Positions 45,483-57,000 of a DNA stretch of 64,000 nucleotides are shown piece by piece; within the stretch, counting starts at the first letter, position 1; each line of letters opens with the position of its first letter. The notes under the pieces are model-generated. The model was not told where the DNA came from. It worked only from the letters and a program-made list of their open reading frames with translations, and ran no database searches. The position numbers were made by a program, and so were the translations under genes. The DNA comes from Episyrphus balteatus (lineage: Eukaryota > Arthropoda > Insecta > Diptera > Syrphidae): positions 36,532,576 to 36,596,575 of the forward strand of contig NC_079134.1 in the NCBI RefSeq assembly GCF_945859705.1, written 5' to 3'.

Positions 45483-45617
45483 AACCCAACTAGTGTTCGT
45501 TAAACATCGATAGTTTAAGATTTCGATAGTATCGATAGTTTTGGGAAAACCCTATCGATACTATCGATAGTATCGATAGTTTTACCAAATTTCCTAAAAA
45601 GCTTTAAAAAGGCTTTT

Positions 45618-45884
45618 TTGAATAATAAAAAAACGTTTAATAAATCAGAATATTGCAATTTAAAACTTATTTTAAGCAACTGGAAATGTATTATTTCAAT
45701 TGTTAACTTGCAAAACATTTTGAAAAACAAAAAACCAGATGTATTGAGGTCCGAAAAAAAAATTCGGTTCGATATGGCCTGTGGCAAGCTTGCCAAAGCT
45801 ACCAGACAATTATTTAAAATGAAAACGTTTAACGCATATGTGCACGAGTTTATCGAGCACAAGAGAACATTTTTGTATGAATAG
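45618..45884 (+). CDS. Unrecognised small ORF inside the TATCGATA hAT element
   Basis: 88 codons starting MNNKKTFNKSEYCNLKLIL and ending in a basic, amphipathic stretch (FDMACGKLAKATRQLFKM, then FIEHKRTFLYE). It is not explained by simple repeats, and its charge pattern is protein-like. I see no BED finger, catalytic or hAT dimerisation motif. The overlapping minus-strand frame (45515-45913) is longer but Leu/Phe/Ser-rich, like an antisense shadow. It could be the decayed start or middle of a transposase, or chance. Confidence 0.25.
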   Translation: MNNKKTFNKSEYCNLKLILSNWKCIISIVNLQNILKNKKPDVLRSEKKIRFDMACGKLAKATRQLFKMKTFNAYVHEFIEHKRTFLYE

Positions 45885-46408
45885 ATATATGTACAATACA
45901 ATAATAGGTACATCTAGCAGTACTGCATACTCTTTTAGGTACATCAGCAAATAAGATAATGTAACCTTGTCGATTCCTACATATACATATTTATTTAACA
46001 AAGAGAATAAAGATCCTACATTCTAGTAGGTGCATGTATAAATACTAAAAAATGCCTCAAAAATAAAGTTTAGATTTTACATAAGTAACATTTTACAAAC
46101 ATGGTCGTGTTTCCACCGACCGGCTTGAAAAAAAAAAATACTAAGCAAGCAGATGATTTTTTATTTGGTGTTGTCATAACGAACCAAACTATTGCCTTGA
46201 ATGTATTTATGAAATGATACAGCTAAAAACACAATACAATAAAATAAAATTTATTAAAACAAATCGCGCAGCAACCAAAACCGAAACTAAACAAAATGCA
46301 ACAGTGACATGGTATGACAATGTTAACAATTAGTATTATAATTCGGTGGTTTCCCAAACAAAAACTCATTCATAAATAATTGAAATGATGAGAAATGAAG
46401 ATTTCACT

Positions 46409-47613
46409 AAAGGAGATGGGGCGTTTTTGGGCCATGAGCGTACATTAATGAGACTAGTCTCAAAATGAAGCTGGAGGTTAGTATATTCAATCTATGAATT
46501 TTTTTTCAAATCGTAAGTCAGGTTCTTGAGATACAAGGCTCCAAAGTTCGTTCTGATAACCCTTATTTGTCACTTTTATATGCAAATATCATGAGAACTA
46601 CAAGAGGTATATTGATGTTTTTGATATCAAATGAAAGGTGGTTTTAGTGCCTTTTTAACAATATAAAATACATATTACACAAAACAAAGAAACGGCGAAC
46701 AAATAAAAAAATTAAAATATTAATCGGTGGGTTAAATTCCTGATCCGAGGCTGAACCACGTTTGTACAACTGGTCCTTATTTGACCAAATTATGTTAGAG
46801 AGACACAAAAACTGTAATTTCTTGTGATGAACTCTGGGCTACACTTTGTTTACATAAACTAGATTACAAAATACGTACTAAAGAAGATTTCCGATAAATC
46901 CACTTTTATCTCTGTTTTAGTTTAAAATATAGTTCTTGGAGCTTTTTGAAACTATAATAAACTGATAAGTTCTTTGAAATTAATGAAAATGGAATTAAAT
47001 ACAATAAACCAATGTTCTAATAAAATTTTTCTTTAAAATAACAACATCTTATCCGTTCCTTTTCTATAAGTGATCTCCCAAGTTTTTTTGAAAAGTGTAT
47101 TAACCAATTGGTTTTCCCCACATAACATAACACAAATAAACAAGCTTCTAAACCGGTTCTAATCGCATTCTAAAAAATTAAAACAGTTTTATAACTACAC
47201 ATGCGTACGTGCCGATTACAAACATATTTAATTTGAAAATAAATGCCATTAATGTAGAACATGAATCGATTTTTTCAAATTAATATTCTACTTGTATTTA
47301 TTTTTTCGCCGTTTCTTTGTTTTGTGTAATATGTATTTTATATTGTTTAAAAGGTTACTAGTACTTAACAACCTTTCATTTGACATCAAAAACATCAATA
47401 TACCTCTTGTAGTTCTCATGATATTTGCATATAACAGGGACAAATAAGGGTTATCAGAACAAACTTTGGAGCCTTGTATCTCAAGAACCTGACTTACGAT
47501 TTGAAAAAAAAATTCATAGATTGAATATACTAACCTCCAGCTTCATTTTGTTACTAGTCTCATTAATGTACGCTCATGGCCCAGGTCCCATATAATTTTG
47601 CCCCATCTCCTTT
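46409..47613. mobile_element. Long-inverted-repeat (foldback) element inside the TATCGATA element
   Basis: Outer ends AAAGGAGATGGGGC and GCCCCATCTCCTTT are inverted. The arms continue for about 300 bp (46409-46710 and 47295-47613), including CCATGAGCGTACATTAATGA, CAAGGCTCCAAAGTT and ACACAAAACAAAGAAACGGC with their complements. Arm identity is high with small indels. The 585-bp centre is AT-rich and non-coding. No target duplication is obvious, so it may be either an inserted foldback transposon or an inverted duplication within the host element. Confidence 0.8.
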
Positions 47614-47810
47614 CAAAAGTTTTTCAGTGTTTTAGGAGTTCAAAATTAAAAAGCTGGTGCGTTTAGAACGAAAAGCTTGGGGTAAACTCTTAAACTTAAA
47701 ACTATCGATAGTTTTGTCGATAGTTTTTTAGAACTATCGATGTACGCGATAGTTTTTTACTATCGATACTATCGATAGACTATCGATGTTTAACGAACAC
47801 TAAACCCAAC

Positions 47811-49355
47811 ACAAAGCTCATTTATGTGTAGTTTCTCACATGCACATGACCGCATCCCATTCTCCTTACTTTATAGGAAAAATAAAATAGCTCCTTTAGC
47901 ATGAATTTAATTTAACATACATGGCTAATATTTGTGAACTGGTCCCAAACAAAACAAACAAAACAAAAAAAAAAAAAATATGGTCTCCAACTCAAACTAC
48001 CTTCACTTTTTCTCAAAAATGTAAATTTTTAGTCCAAAAAACCAACATGACACATAGACTGACAGCCAACAATAGAATAAGAATACCAAAAAAAAAGAGA
48101 AAGGAAAATCCTTCTGTCTATCATAAAGTCGGATTAAACTACTATCTAATAGAAATGGCGCCCGGGTAGGGTGTGAATAAAATGAAAAACAACAAAAAAA
48201 AAACAACCTCTTTCATACTCATCTCTCTCTCTCTCTCTCTTTTGACTGTAAGTTTCTCTAAAACTTTTTTGTCCGGATGATGCTAAAAAGGTGGCAAACC
48301 TTCTGTACATTTATATACCTAACCTAATTCTGGGGTTTTCAAAAAACGTTATTTGAATGCTAAACGGTTCTACGTCAATGTTGAGTTTCAAAAAAAAAAT
48401 GGCAGCCCAGAATTTTACCCGAAAAGAAGAAAATTTTGTTAATTTCCATGATAATCAAACAGAAAATTTGAATCTTGGTTTTCTACCAGATATTTTTCGT
48501 CCTCTATATATATTCTATGTTGGTGACGGTGGTAGCAGTGGTTTGGTTTTTGGTCCGTTGATGTCGTCCTTCTTCAAAAAAAATTTGTTTTTTTCTGAAT
48601 ACGAAATTCTTTTTCTACTTTCCCACCAGACAGCAAGAGGATATTGTATAGCATCTCGAAACATACGTGTTAGTTTAAATTGAAATATTCAATTTTCCTT
48701 GAAATGATAATCCCTGTGCAAGAAATATATACGAAAAACTTTTGGTTTGAGTCGTGCTGGTGTCGGTGTGTTGGCTGATGGCTCTGGTTGGTGCTGGCTG
48801 TGTTGGTTGTATGGCGGTATCTCATTTGCATAAGTACACAAAGAAGAGTCCTTAGAAGACGCACTCTCTCTTTGCTCCTTGTACAAATGTTCATATATAA
48901 ACCTAAATCTATACACAAGATAGAGGCGGTACTGGGCCCAAGAAATTTTAAGGATAGAAAACGTGTATGTTGGTCGTGTTGTTATGTGATGTATGTGTGA
49001 GTAGTGTACCTCTATTGTACATCTTGGTATGGATTGTAAGGTTTTACTTGCTTGCCTCTTTCATGTTCATAATACAAATGTATTGGCATAGGCAAAGATC
49101 TAGGATAGGTTCAGAAAATAAATAGATTGCGCTGAGGAAGAAGAATTTTTTCTTAAAGCAGGACCCAGGATTAGTACTTATTTTCCAGGGACGCATCTTT
49201 TCAATCAAGTTGTCGATTTGTAGAAGCTGAGTAGGGTCAAAATGTCTCTAGAAATTTTTCTCCAGAGGAGTCCAAAAATTAAAGAACGCCATCTTAGTAT
49301 CGTTAGATTTTGAAGTTCTCTGACAGTTCGGTAGAGAACGGAGAAAATTCGAAGC
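47811..49355. other. Intronic, no gene seen
   Basis: Contains a TC dinucleotide run at 48221-48241. Frames at 48357-48683 and 48670-49000 lack recognisable motifs. Confidence 0.45.
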
Positions 49356-49529
49356 TTGTCGAAAGGATTCAATGGGCCAAGAACATTCTTGCCAGCGGCC
49401 AGCAACTTGCGTCAAGGAGTTCTAGGTTTATACATTTATGAACACCTGACATTTGTCATTTGCATTAATGAAATCTTTGCATTCGTCAGACTTGCGAAAC
49501 CATGCATTTATGAAAGCACCCGTATATTG

Positions 49530-49742
49530 AAGGAAAATCCGGTACCAACTCCGATCATAAGCGGTTGGTATCAAGATCATGTCAAACTAATCCTTTGTAA
49601 TGATCAGAGATCACGCGATCTATATAAGTTGACAGTTGGCAAATTTGGGGAACTTTGGCCACATCCGATATTGGATATTGTTGCTAATGAAGGACATGTA
49701 TTCCGGCGGAAGCCTCCTTTATGCAACTTTCATTTGCCGTAG
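49530..49742 (+). pseudogene. Probable ORF1 fragment of a non-LTR element
   Basis: The frame reads IISGWYQDHVKLILCNDQRS, then RDLYKLTVGKFGELWP and LDIVANEGHVFRRKPP before a stop. The W-Y/F-Q-x-x-V/I-K-x-x-x-x-D-Q-x-x-x-D-x-Y/F-K-x-x-V pattern resembles the DUF4780-like domain of ORF1 proteins in LOA-related insect retrotransposons, where it is followed by a short L-D-V/I segment. The upstream part of the frame (49356-49530) is not recognisable. This is a pattern-based call. Confidence 0.45.
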
Positions 49743-49789
49743 ACGAAAGGCGTGATTCGCTTTGAGACGATTAGTCTACGCATACACAA

Positions 49790-49930
49790 TAAAGATGAGT
49801 TGGACGCAGAAGCCTACCAGTGAAACACGCACTTAGAAAGGTACCTCAATCAACTAAGTGTGCGAAACTGAAAGGAGCTAGCTAACGATAGAGCTGACTG
49901 GAAAAGCTTGTTGGTTGAGTCCCAAATTCA
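49790..49930 (+). pseudogene. Non-LTR ORF2 C-terminal tail fragment
   Basis: Translated with one stop, this gives YLNQLSVRN, then KELANDRADWKSLLVESQ. It is the same tail as at 19633-19824, which shares LNQLSVRN. The pattern L-x-x-L-x-V-R-N then A-x-D-R-x-x-W ends many insect endonuclease/reverse-transcriptase proteins. No RT core remains nearby. Confidence 0.65.
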
Positions 49931-50044
49931 CAGTCAGTAATGCTGCACAAAAACTGGGACAGAAAATACCAGCTGTTATTTGTCCAGAGAACTCATTTTT
50001 GACAACTTGATTGTAGTTGTAGATGAGATCCAACCAAACAAAAA

Positions 50045-51235
50045 GACAAAAAAATTCTATGGGACGGAGGTATCTATTCCCCCCATTTAGCTGGAAGGGG
50101 CAATTTTCTAAAAAAATTTACTTAATTTGGAAAAAAATGATTTACAGTCAATGGTAACATCAACAATAACGTGGTGTATATTTTGGGTTGGGGTCGAAAT
50201 TCTGTATGTACCAAAATTCGGATTCCAAAATTCTGTATTCCAAAATTCTGTATTTTAAAATGCTGTAAATTCAAAATTCTGTATTTTAAAATTCTGTAAA
50301 TTCAAAATTCTGTAAATGCAAAATTCTGGATTTCAAAATTCTGTATTCCAAAATTCTGTGAATGATAAAAGAAAAATTGTTTCGATAATGAAAAAAAGTG
50401 GGCACTTTTTTTCATTATCAAAACAATTTTTCTTTTATCATTTACAGAATTTTGGAGTACAGATTTTTGGTATTTTCTTTGAAGAAAATGTTGAAGTAAA
50501 GTACCTCCGCAATTAATTTGTATATGAATTGAATTTGAACGGCATACCTTGAATACCAAAATACTAGTAATATTTAGCCAAGAATCTTCATATATATTTC
50601 ACCATTTTGTTTTTTTTTTTTTTTTATTTATTTTGTCTTTTTTGTAAAATCTGAAACGAAACTTACATAAATATTTATGTAGAACATAATCTCTTATTCC
50701 CTAATTTTTCCTCTGCGTAAACTGTCACATGAGGTTTTATGTAGAACATACATTTACAGAATTTTTTATTGAAATACAGAATTTTGGTCATACAGAAATT
50801 AGGAATACAGAATAACGACACGTTCCCGTATATTTTGCAAGGCCAAAAGCTATGTCTCTTAGCATGTTTTAAAATAAAGTTGTTTAATGAACTAGTTTTT
50901 GAAAAATTAATTTTCAAAATCAAAGTTTTGAAGAAACAAATTTCGAATTGATTTTTTTCAAATTTTATGACATTAAGTACCTACTAATTTAGTTTTCAAG
51001 ATTCAATGCTCTTATTTGTTTTTAAAAAATTACAGGAAATTGGATTTAAAAACTGTTCTATTAAAAATCTTTTTTTAAAAACAAGATACAAGAACGAGTC
51101 TTTGGCTTTACAATAAGGTACAGTACGTTATTTTAGGTGTAACTGTTGATTTTTTTATAATTTTTTTTTCCAAAATTAAGTAAAATTTTTAGAAAATTGC
51201 CCATCCCGCCTAAACGGGGGAGGCGAAATTTTTTT
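50045..51235. mobile_element. Inverted-repeat element with AAAATTCTGTA repeats and internal hairpin
   Basis: The left end (GGGGCAATTTTCTAAAAAAA near 50096-50115, continuing TTACTTAATTTGG) pairs with the right end (CCAAAATTAAGTAAAATTTT near 51170, continuing AGAAAATTGCCC). CCCCC/GGGGG words lie outside that on both sides. Inside the left arm, AAAATTCTGTA is repeated about eight times (50212-50360); its complement TACAGAATTTT occurs at 50444-50455 and 50755-50785. The exact outer limits and target duplication are unclear. Confidence 0.6.
50360..50455. repeat. ~45-bp hairpin within the 50-kb element
   Basis: GAATGATAAAAGAAAAATTG pairs with the complement ending in CAATTTTTCTTTTATCATTT around a GTGGGCAC centre. 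Because of it, the same peptide (NDKRKIV...) reads on both strands. Confidence 0.85.
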
Positions 51236-51354
51236 ACAATTTTTTTTGTTGACTTAACTCAACCTACACACTCTAGATTTTTGGTACTTTCCTCTCGTAT
51301 ATCGTTCCTCTCAATGGTTGCCAACCCAAAAACCACGTTTCATAGCTTAAGTGT

Positions 51355-51440
51355 TCGTAACTTTGGTTTTTCATAACTTCGATTTTTCATAACTTCGGTT
51401 TTTCATAACTTTGACGCGCATAACTCTGTCACGCATAACT
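51355..51440. repeat. Short tandem repeat, ~20-bp unit (TTTTTCATAACTTCG)
   Basis: Five to six copies of a CATAACT-centred unit: GTAACTTTGG, then CATAACTTCGATTTTT, CATAACTTCGGTTTTT, CATAACTTTGACGCG and CATAACTCTGTCACG. Unit length drifts between 17 and 20 bp. Non-coding. Confidence 0.8.
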
Positions 51441-53770
51441 CTGTAACTATTTCCTTTTCGACCAGTTTGGGCACTTGCTTAGGAGTTTGGTTGGATATTA
51501 TCTGCAACTCTAATATTCATAACTTCCCATAGAAAAGACTTGTCGTTGCCAGCGATTTGGTGCAATTTTAGTTGCTTAATCGAAAAATGATGCCATTGTT
51601 GAGAGTGCCCTTTCTTTTAAATAAATACTACCTTTTTTGAATGAAAAACGAATTCATCTAAAAAATTACAAACGGCCCTGACAATTAACGAATATAAAGT
51701 ACACTAACACTGCCCCAAGGACCAAAACGAAGATGATGGAAAAGTTTTTCGTTGAGAAAACTTTTTCAAAAACTAGGGAATTCAATTCTTGTTCTTTCTG
51801 CATTGACAACGACAACGACTATGATGATGATGATGATGGTGATGTTGAAGGCTGATGAATGAAAAATAAAATAGAAAAAAAAATTGAGTATATAAACGAG
51901 TATATGCTAAAAGAAGACTCTGAAGAATACAAACCACACAAATTGAATAGGAGTTTTTTTTTTCAGCCCAGTCCTTGAGTATTGCTCACATATATAAAAG
52001 TTTTTCTCTCTCTCTCTCTGAAAAAGTACGAAGGATTTGTATCTCCTTTTTATAACTTTAACTCATTAAAATGATTTGCAAGAAAACCTTGTGCTGGTTG
52101 AGGTTTTATAAACCTACCTCTTATTTATAGAAAATAAAGAAGCTTCATGAACAAGAGGCTTTAACAGAAAAAAAAATGCTTCTAAATTAAAAGTCTTGCG
52201 ACGCGTTAAAGTCCCAATTCCCCTAACTAAGTATTCTTATGCTTCACTTTGCCAATGAGCCAAGTGCTCTTAAGTTTTGTTGGTAGACCTAGTTTATTTG
52301 TCAAGTTCTTCTGTTGTAATAAAATGTAAAAAGGCCAAGCGCCAGGATACTTACACGAGCTCTCTCTCTCGCGAGGCCCGCATTCTATTACATTCGCCAG
52401 TTTTTGAATGAAGTGCCAAACTATACAGAAAACAACAAAATGGTCCTGATATATGTAAAAGTGTGAGTGTTGAAGTGGTCCTGATGATGGTTCTGGGCTG
52501 TGTGCCATATGAGTAAAGTTGGCTGATGTACCCAACACTAGCAGCAACAGCAGCAGCTGATGTTGTTATAAATGACTTTTGAAATTGGGCTCTTTTTTTA
52601 AATATATTTTTTTTTTAATAAATTCATAGGGGACGGTTAAGAGGGAGATTGTATATGTAGTTTATGTGTTCTTTTGGTCGACTTTTTAGGTCATTATGAT
52701 TTTTTTTTTATTATTTGTTCCCTTTAAATGTAGGTTACTGAAAAAAAATTGTACAGAACTGGAGTGCTGGTAGAAGCACTCTTATAGGGAGCTTTGAATG
52801 GCAGTTAAAGAGGCAACAATAGGTCAGGCGATTAAATTTTGTTGACGATAAACACAAAAATGTAATTAGATTGAAGTTTTATTGCTGGATGTTGGGCTTT
52901 GGGCCCTTGTTTTCTTCGAAGTCCATGAATGTATGTTAAGTTGAGAGAGGTTCATTTATTTTAAGCGACTTTAGAAACACTTGAGTCCTTGAGGTTTTTT
53001 TTTTTGGTATGAATATAAAGGAAATTCCTACTTGGAAGCAAAAGGGTATATTTATGCTGAAAAAACTTGGTGACACAATTACAAGCACACATTTACGATT
53101 TAAAATGTCAATTAATTTTAAGACTGGAGTTTTAATATTCTTGAAAAATTTATTTTCTTATTTATCCAAGCGAAATTAAGTGTGAATATGCTTGGATTTT
53201 GGTATAATTCAAATTTTTAGAATGTTAGGTTTTATTACAAAGACGTTTTAAGAGTCCTTGTGTAAAGAAGAAATTTGTTGAACTGTAAAAAGTGACCTAC
53301 AGAGTTTTTGTATGAGAAGTAAAAAAAAAAATACTTACGCTGGCAATGTCTGAAGCAAAAAAAAAGGAAATCACCAAAAATATTATTGGAACAGAAGAAT
53401 TATTTCAATATTATGATTTTTAATATTTTAACGCTGCGAAACAGTCTGTTAAAACAATTGAAAAAAGGTATTTCGAACTAAAAAGCTTTAAAAGTTCTTC
53501 AAAAGTAACTGTACATAGATTGTAAATAGGCTCATTATGGATACCTAGCAATTAAGTCTCATCTCACGAGGAGTCTATCGGGTCAAACTAAGAGTCAGCC
53601 AGCTCCGGATATCTTAAGCCATGTTCACTCTCTCTGCTGAGGAGCGCACCAAACCACCAGCTAAGGCCGAAAATCCAAAACCAATAAATGCAAACACCTA
53701 CACAAAAAAGGCACCATCACTACAGAAGAAAATAGCGACTTGAGTGACTCCATATAGCATGCAGTGAGAG
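51441..53770. other. Intronic, no gene seen
   Basis: Contains a GATGATG microsatellite at 51820-51845 and a TC run at 52005-52020. Open frames show no domain. Confidence 0.45.
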
Positions 53771-53779
53771 AGTCAGGAT

Positions 53780-54017
53780 CATGGTATAAAAAGACAAGGT
53801 ATGATCATTAGAGCCGCCATCTTACAAAATGGGGTAGTAAGGTTTTGACGTTAAATTTTTGGCAAAGTCAAAAGCAACAACAATTTAGTAGACAAATTTG
53901 TTTACAACAACAATTTCAATGGGCAGCTGTCAAAACCTTAAGTAGCCATTTTTAAGTTTTGACAGTTCTCGACACTGAGTTTTTTCTAATGATCATACCT
54001 TCTCTTTTAATACCATG
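53780..54017. mobile_element. 238-bp MITE with a 9-bp target duplication
   Basis: The left terminal repeat CATGGTATAAAAAGACAAGG, continuing TATGATCATTAG, is inverted at the right end with three mismatches over 32 bp. The flanks are the perfect 9-bp direct repeat AGTCAGGAT (53771-53779 and 54018-54026). A 9-bp duplication points to Mutator-like (MULE) rather than hAT elements. Inner TTGACAGTT/CTGTCAAAAC words pair as well. It has no coding capacity, and the clean duplication suggests a fairly recent insertion. Confidence 0.88.
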
Positions 54018-54026
54018 AGTCAGGAT

Positions 54027-57000
54027 GACATGAAAAAGGTCAAAATCCCGCCCAAAGCACAATCACCTTTCAAGCAAACGAGTCCGACCTCAGTCCGAAT
54101 AGGCTCCGAAATGAGTCCGATCTCGACTACGAAACGGGTCCCACGGCGCGGCGGCTCAAATTATTATGGAAATTATAATCACCGCGCAGCCGATTGCATA
54201 TGTATTGGTATTTTCACCACGATATCTCCTTCGACTGAGTGCAACCTCGTTTTTCGCGTTTTGAGGTCGGAGTGTCTTTTCTGAGCTCGGTTTTCTTGCA
54301 TGCAGCGACAGCGACCATAAAATTAAATATTTTCAAATATAAACCCAATCTGAAAACAGACCACACTAATCCTCAAATAGTTTCCAGCCACAGATCTAGT
54401 TCTAGGCTCAAGGGATTAAGGAGCACTCAGAGACTCCAAAAATGCAGCCCACACAAATTCCGCTCAGATCCCGGGTGCATATCCAAGACTCTATGTGAAC
54501 AAGTTAAATACTTTAAACAATAGCACGAGTTAACAAAATTTCAAAAGGACCAAAAACAAAAGATTTTGAAACTCCATATTTTATCCAATTTTAGCCATAT
54601 TAAATTTTTGTGGCCATTATGTTGAAAAATAAAGAGTCATCTTTTCTCCTTTACACGTTTTATGTCTATATATAAATGGTCAAAGGATTCAAATAGACTT
54701 TTTAGTAAAAACATCAAAAATGTCGTTTTTCTCATTTTTGAATAGTTTTTCTTAAGTTTTTTTTACAATATTTTAGTGTTAAATTTTTTTAAAAGGATAC
54801 ATATCGATAAGAAATTTAATTATCTACAAAAAATGACTCAATAAAAATTTTCAAATTCAGCTTGCTTTTCAAGTTATAGACAATAACTCAAAAAGTAACA
54901 AAAAGAGTCGGAAATATTGATCGTTACAAAAATGGTCATATCTTTATAATTTATCCATAGATTTCAAAGAAAATTATCTGGTGTACTACACATACAAAAT
55001 TTAAAACAAGGAGGATTCGAAAGGTTTAAATTTTTAGTAAGAAATTTTGTTTGACAAAAATTTCCTTTAAAAAATCGATTTTTAAAAAAATGTTTTGATA
55101 CATTGAACTTAAACATTTGGAGTGACGCAGAAAAGTTATTCTAGTGTTTCTGTTCAGATTGATCGTTTATTACTCACGATATAGCCCGAATACTAGGTAA
55201 GCTGATGGGAAAAACAATGATAAAAACTTTGAAAAATCATATCTCGAAAACCTATCCATACACATTTTTTTAGATAAGATTTTCGAGGTTTCCGAAGTCA
55301 AATCTATACGAAATGTATAACGGCACTTGGTGTCCATTTCTATAGAGGTCGTCTATAGAAATAGAAAGTTACATACAATTTACAATAGATGGAAACAGCA
55401 TAGATAGATATAGACTAAAAATATGTCATGTGGCTTTCGAAGACAACCTAATTAAAATTCTTGCAGTTTTAAAGCTAGACCTTTTTATTTATAATATTCG
55501 GAAATTTGCTCCGAATTCTTATGATTTGCATAAAAAACCAATGTGAATCTTGATAATTCATTATTTTCAAAACCATCTAAGACTAAATCGTGACTTCCTT
55601 TCTAATTCGTGTCATTTGAAACCATGATGTTTCATCAGCAACATTCCATCCAATCATCTTCTTCTCCCTTCACTGATTTAAAAAAAACCTTATTCCCTAT
55701 TACCAAATTTCACGATGCAACCAAATATATTTTGAAATCTTCGATCTAACCAACAAACTAAGCGGAACAAACCTTTTTGAAGGGAAGAGGGCTGACAAGA
55801 TAATCTTGTCAAAATAAAATAACTAGCAAAGAATTCCCCAAATGAAATCTTTAATTTTAGTAAAAATGCTGCTTAGTTTCTTTCTTAACTTCTGCAAAAA
55901 GGGCGTTGATAAAAATCATTTCTCCATTTCAGAATGCACCCGCCGCTGATATCTCACGACAATGATCCAAAAACTTTTAATACCTTCACAGACATTATTT
56001 CAAATATTTTTTTTCCTTTTTTTTATATTTTTTTTGTTTGAATTTATTTAATAACAAGACGCCCAGAAATATGTCGTGCCAAAATGAAGACAAGAGCCCA
56101 TAGGTATTGGTTGCCAGAGAAGAAGCACATACCATAGCTGTGCCATGGTATTTGCCACAATATCGCAATGCACACCTTCGCAATATCAATTACGGTCCGA
56201 AAGGAAGCATCACAGAAAAAAAAACGAAAAAAAAATAAATATCCAAGTCAGCTCTTCTCTAAGCAAGCAAAAGCACCCACCGCATCCACCAATTTTTCGG
56301 ATGCAACACCAGATCCCAAGAAATAATAAAAAAAAAAAAACAACAATGTGGCACGGGAACAGGAACGAGATGACAAAGTTCTTTCATATTGCAATAGTCA
56401 CGATCCAAAGTTTCATGAGACGTGATTTTCGACTTTCCGAACAAGAGATCAACTCGCTCTTCCAAGAAGACATGACCAAGTCGACGACGACGATGAAGCC
56501 GATGCGATGCGATGAGAAGAAGCTGATGGTAAACAAGCAAGGCAGTCAGGCAAATCCAAAGGACACATTGGAAATATTATTATGAGCACGAAAGACGACA
56601 ACGACGACGACCAAGATGACTATACGACAACGAGGACAACAACGATGAAGACCGAATGCTCAAATAGGAAACATGAAACGCTAAGTCGTGAAACACACAA
56701 AATTCCATCAGAAGCTGGAGGAAGAAGAAGATCTCCACAACATCCCAGAGCCAGCACGAACACACGCAGCTCTGAAACAGTGGCACAGCCAGCTAGCACG
56801 GACGAAACGAGCAGAAGCAGATTCGGCAGCAAATTTTTAAAGACCAACCAGCAGCCAAGAAGGCAGAGGGCATCATTTTTTGCCATGCAATTTAAACAAT
56901 CGTTGTTGTTGTGGATATATGAATGAAGCTTGGGAGAGTATGGTGGACCTGGTCCAGAACTACTCGTTGATTTGCTTCGAGATGCGATTATTATTATTGT

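Larger units (their letters stand above)
45491..47802. mobile_element. hAT-like element with TATCGATA palindromes at both ends
   Basis: The termini TAGTGTTCGTTAAACATCGA and, inverted, TCGATGTTTAACGAACACTA are exact. They are flanked by the perfect 8-bp duplication AACCCAAC (45483-45490 and 47803-47810). Inside the left end (45507-45585) and the right end (47700-47785) the octamer TATCGATA occurs about four and three times, with further partial copies. A long-inverted-repeat element occupies 46409-47613. The 88-residue frame at 45618-45884 is the only candidate remnant of an original gene. Length 2312 bp. Confidence 0.92.

Noticed and set aside
56145..56926. Frames of 146 and 114 codons rich in Thr, Arg and Asp
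   Set aside because: Simple GACGAC/ACAACG-like composition, overlapping opposite-strand frames, and no recognisable motif.
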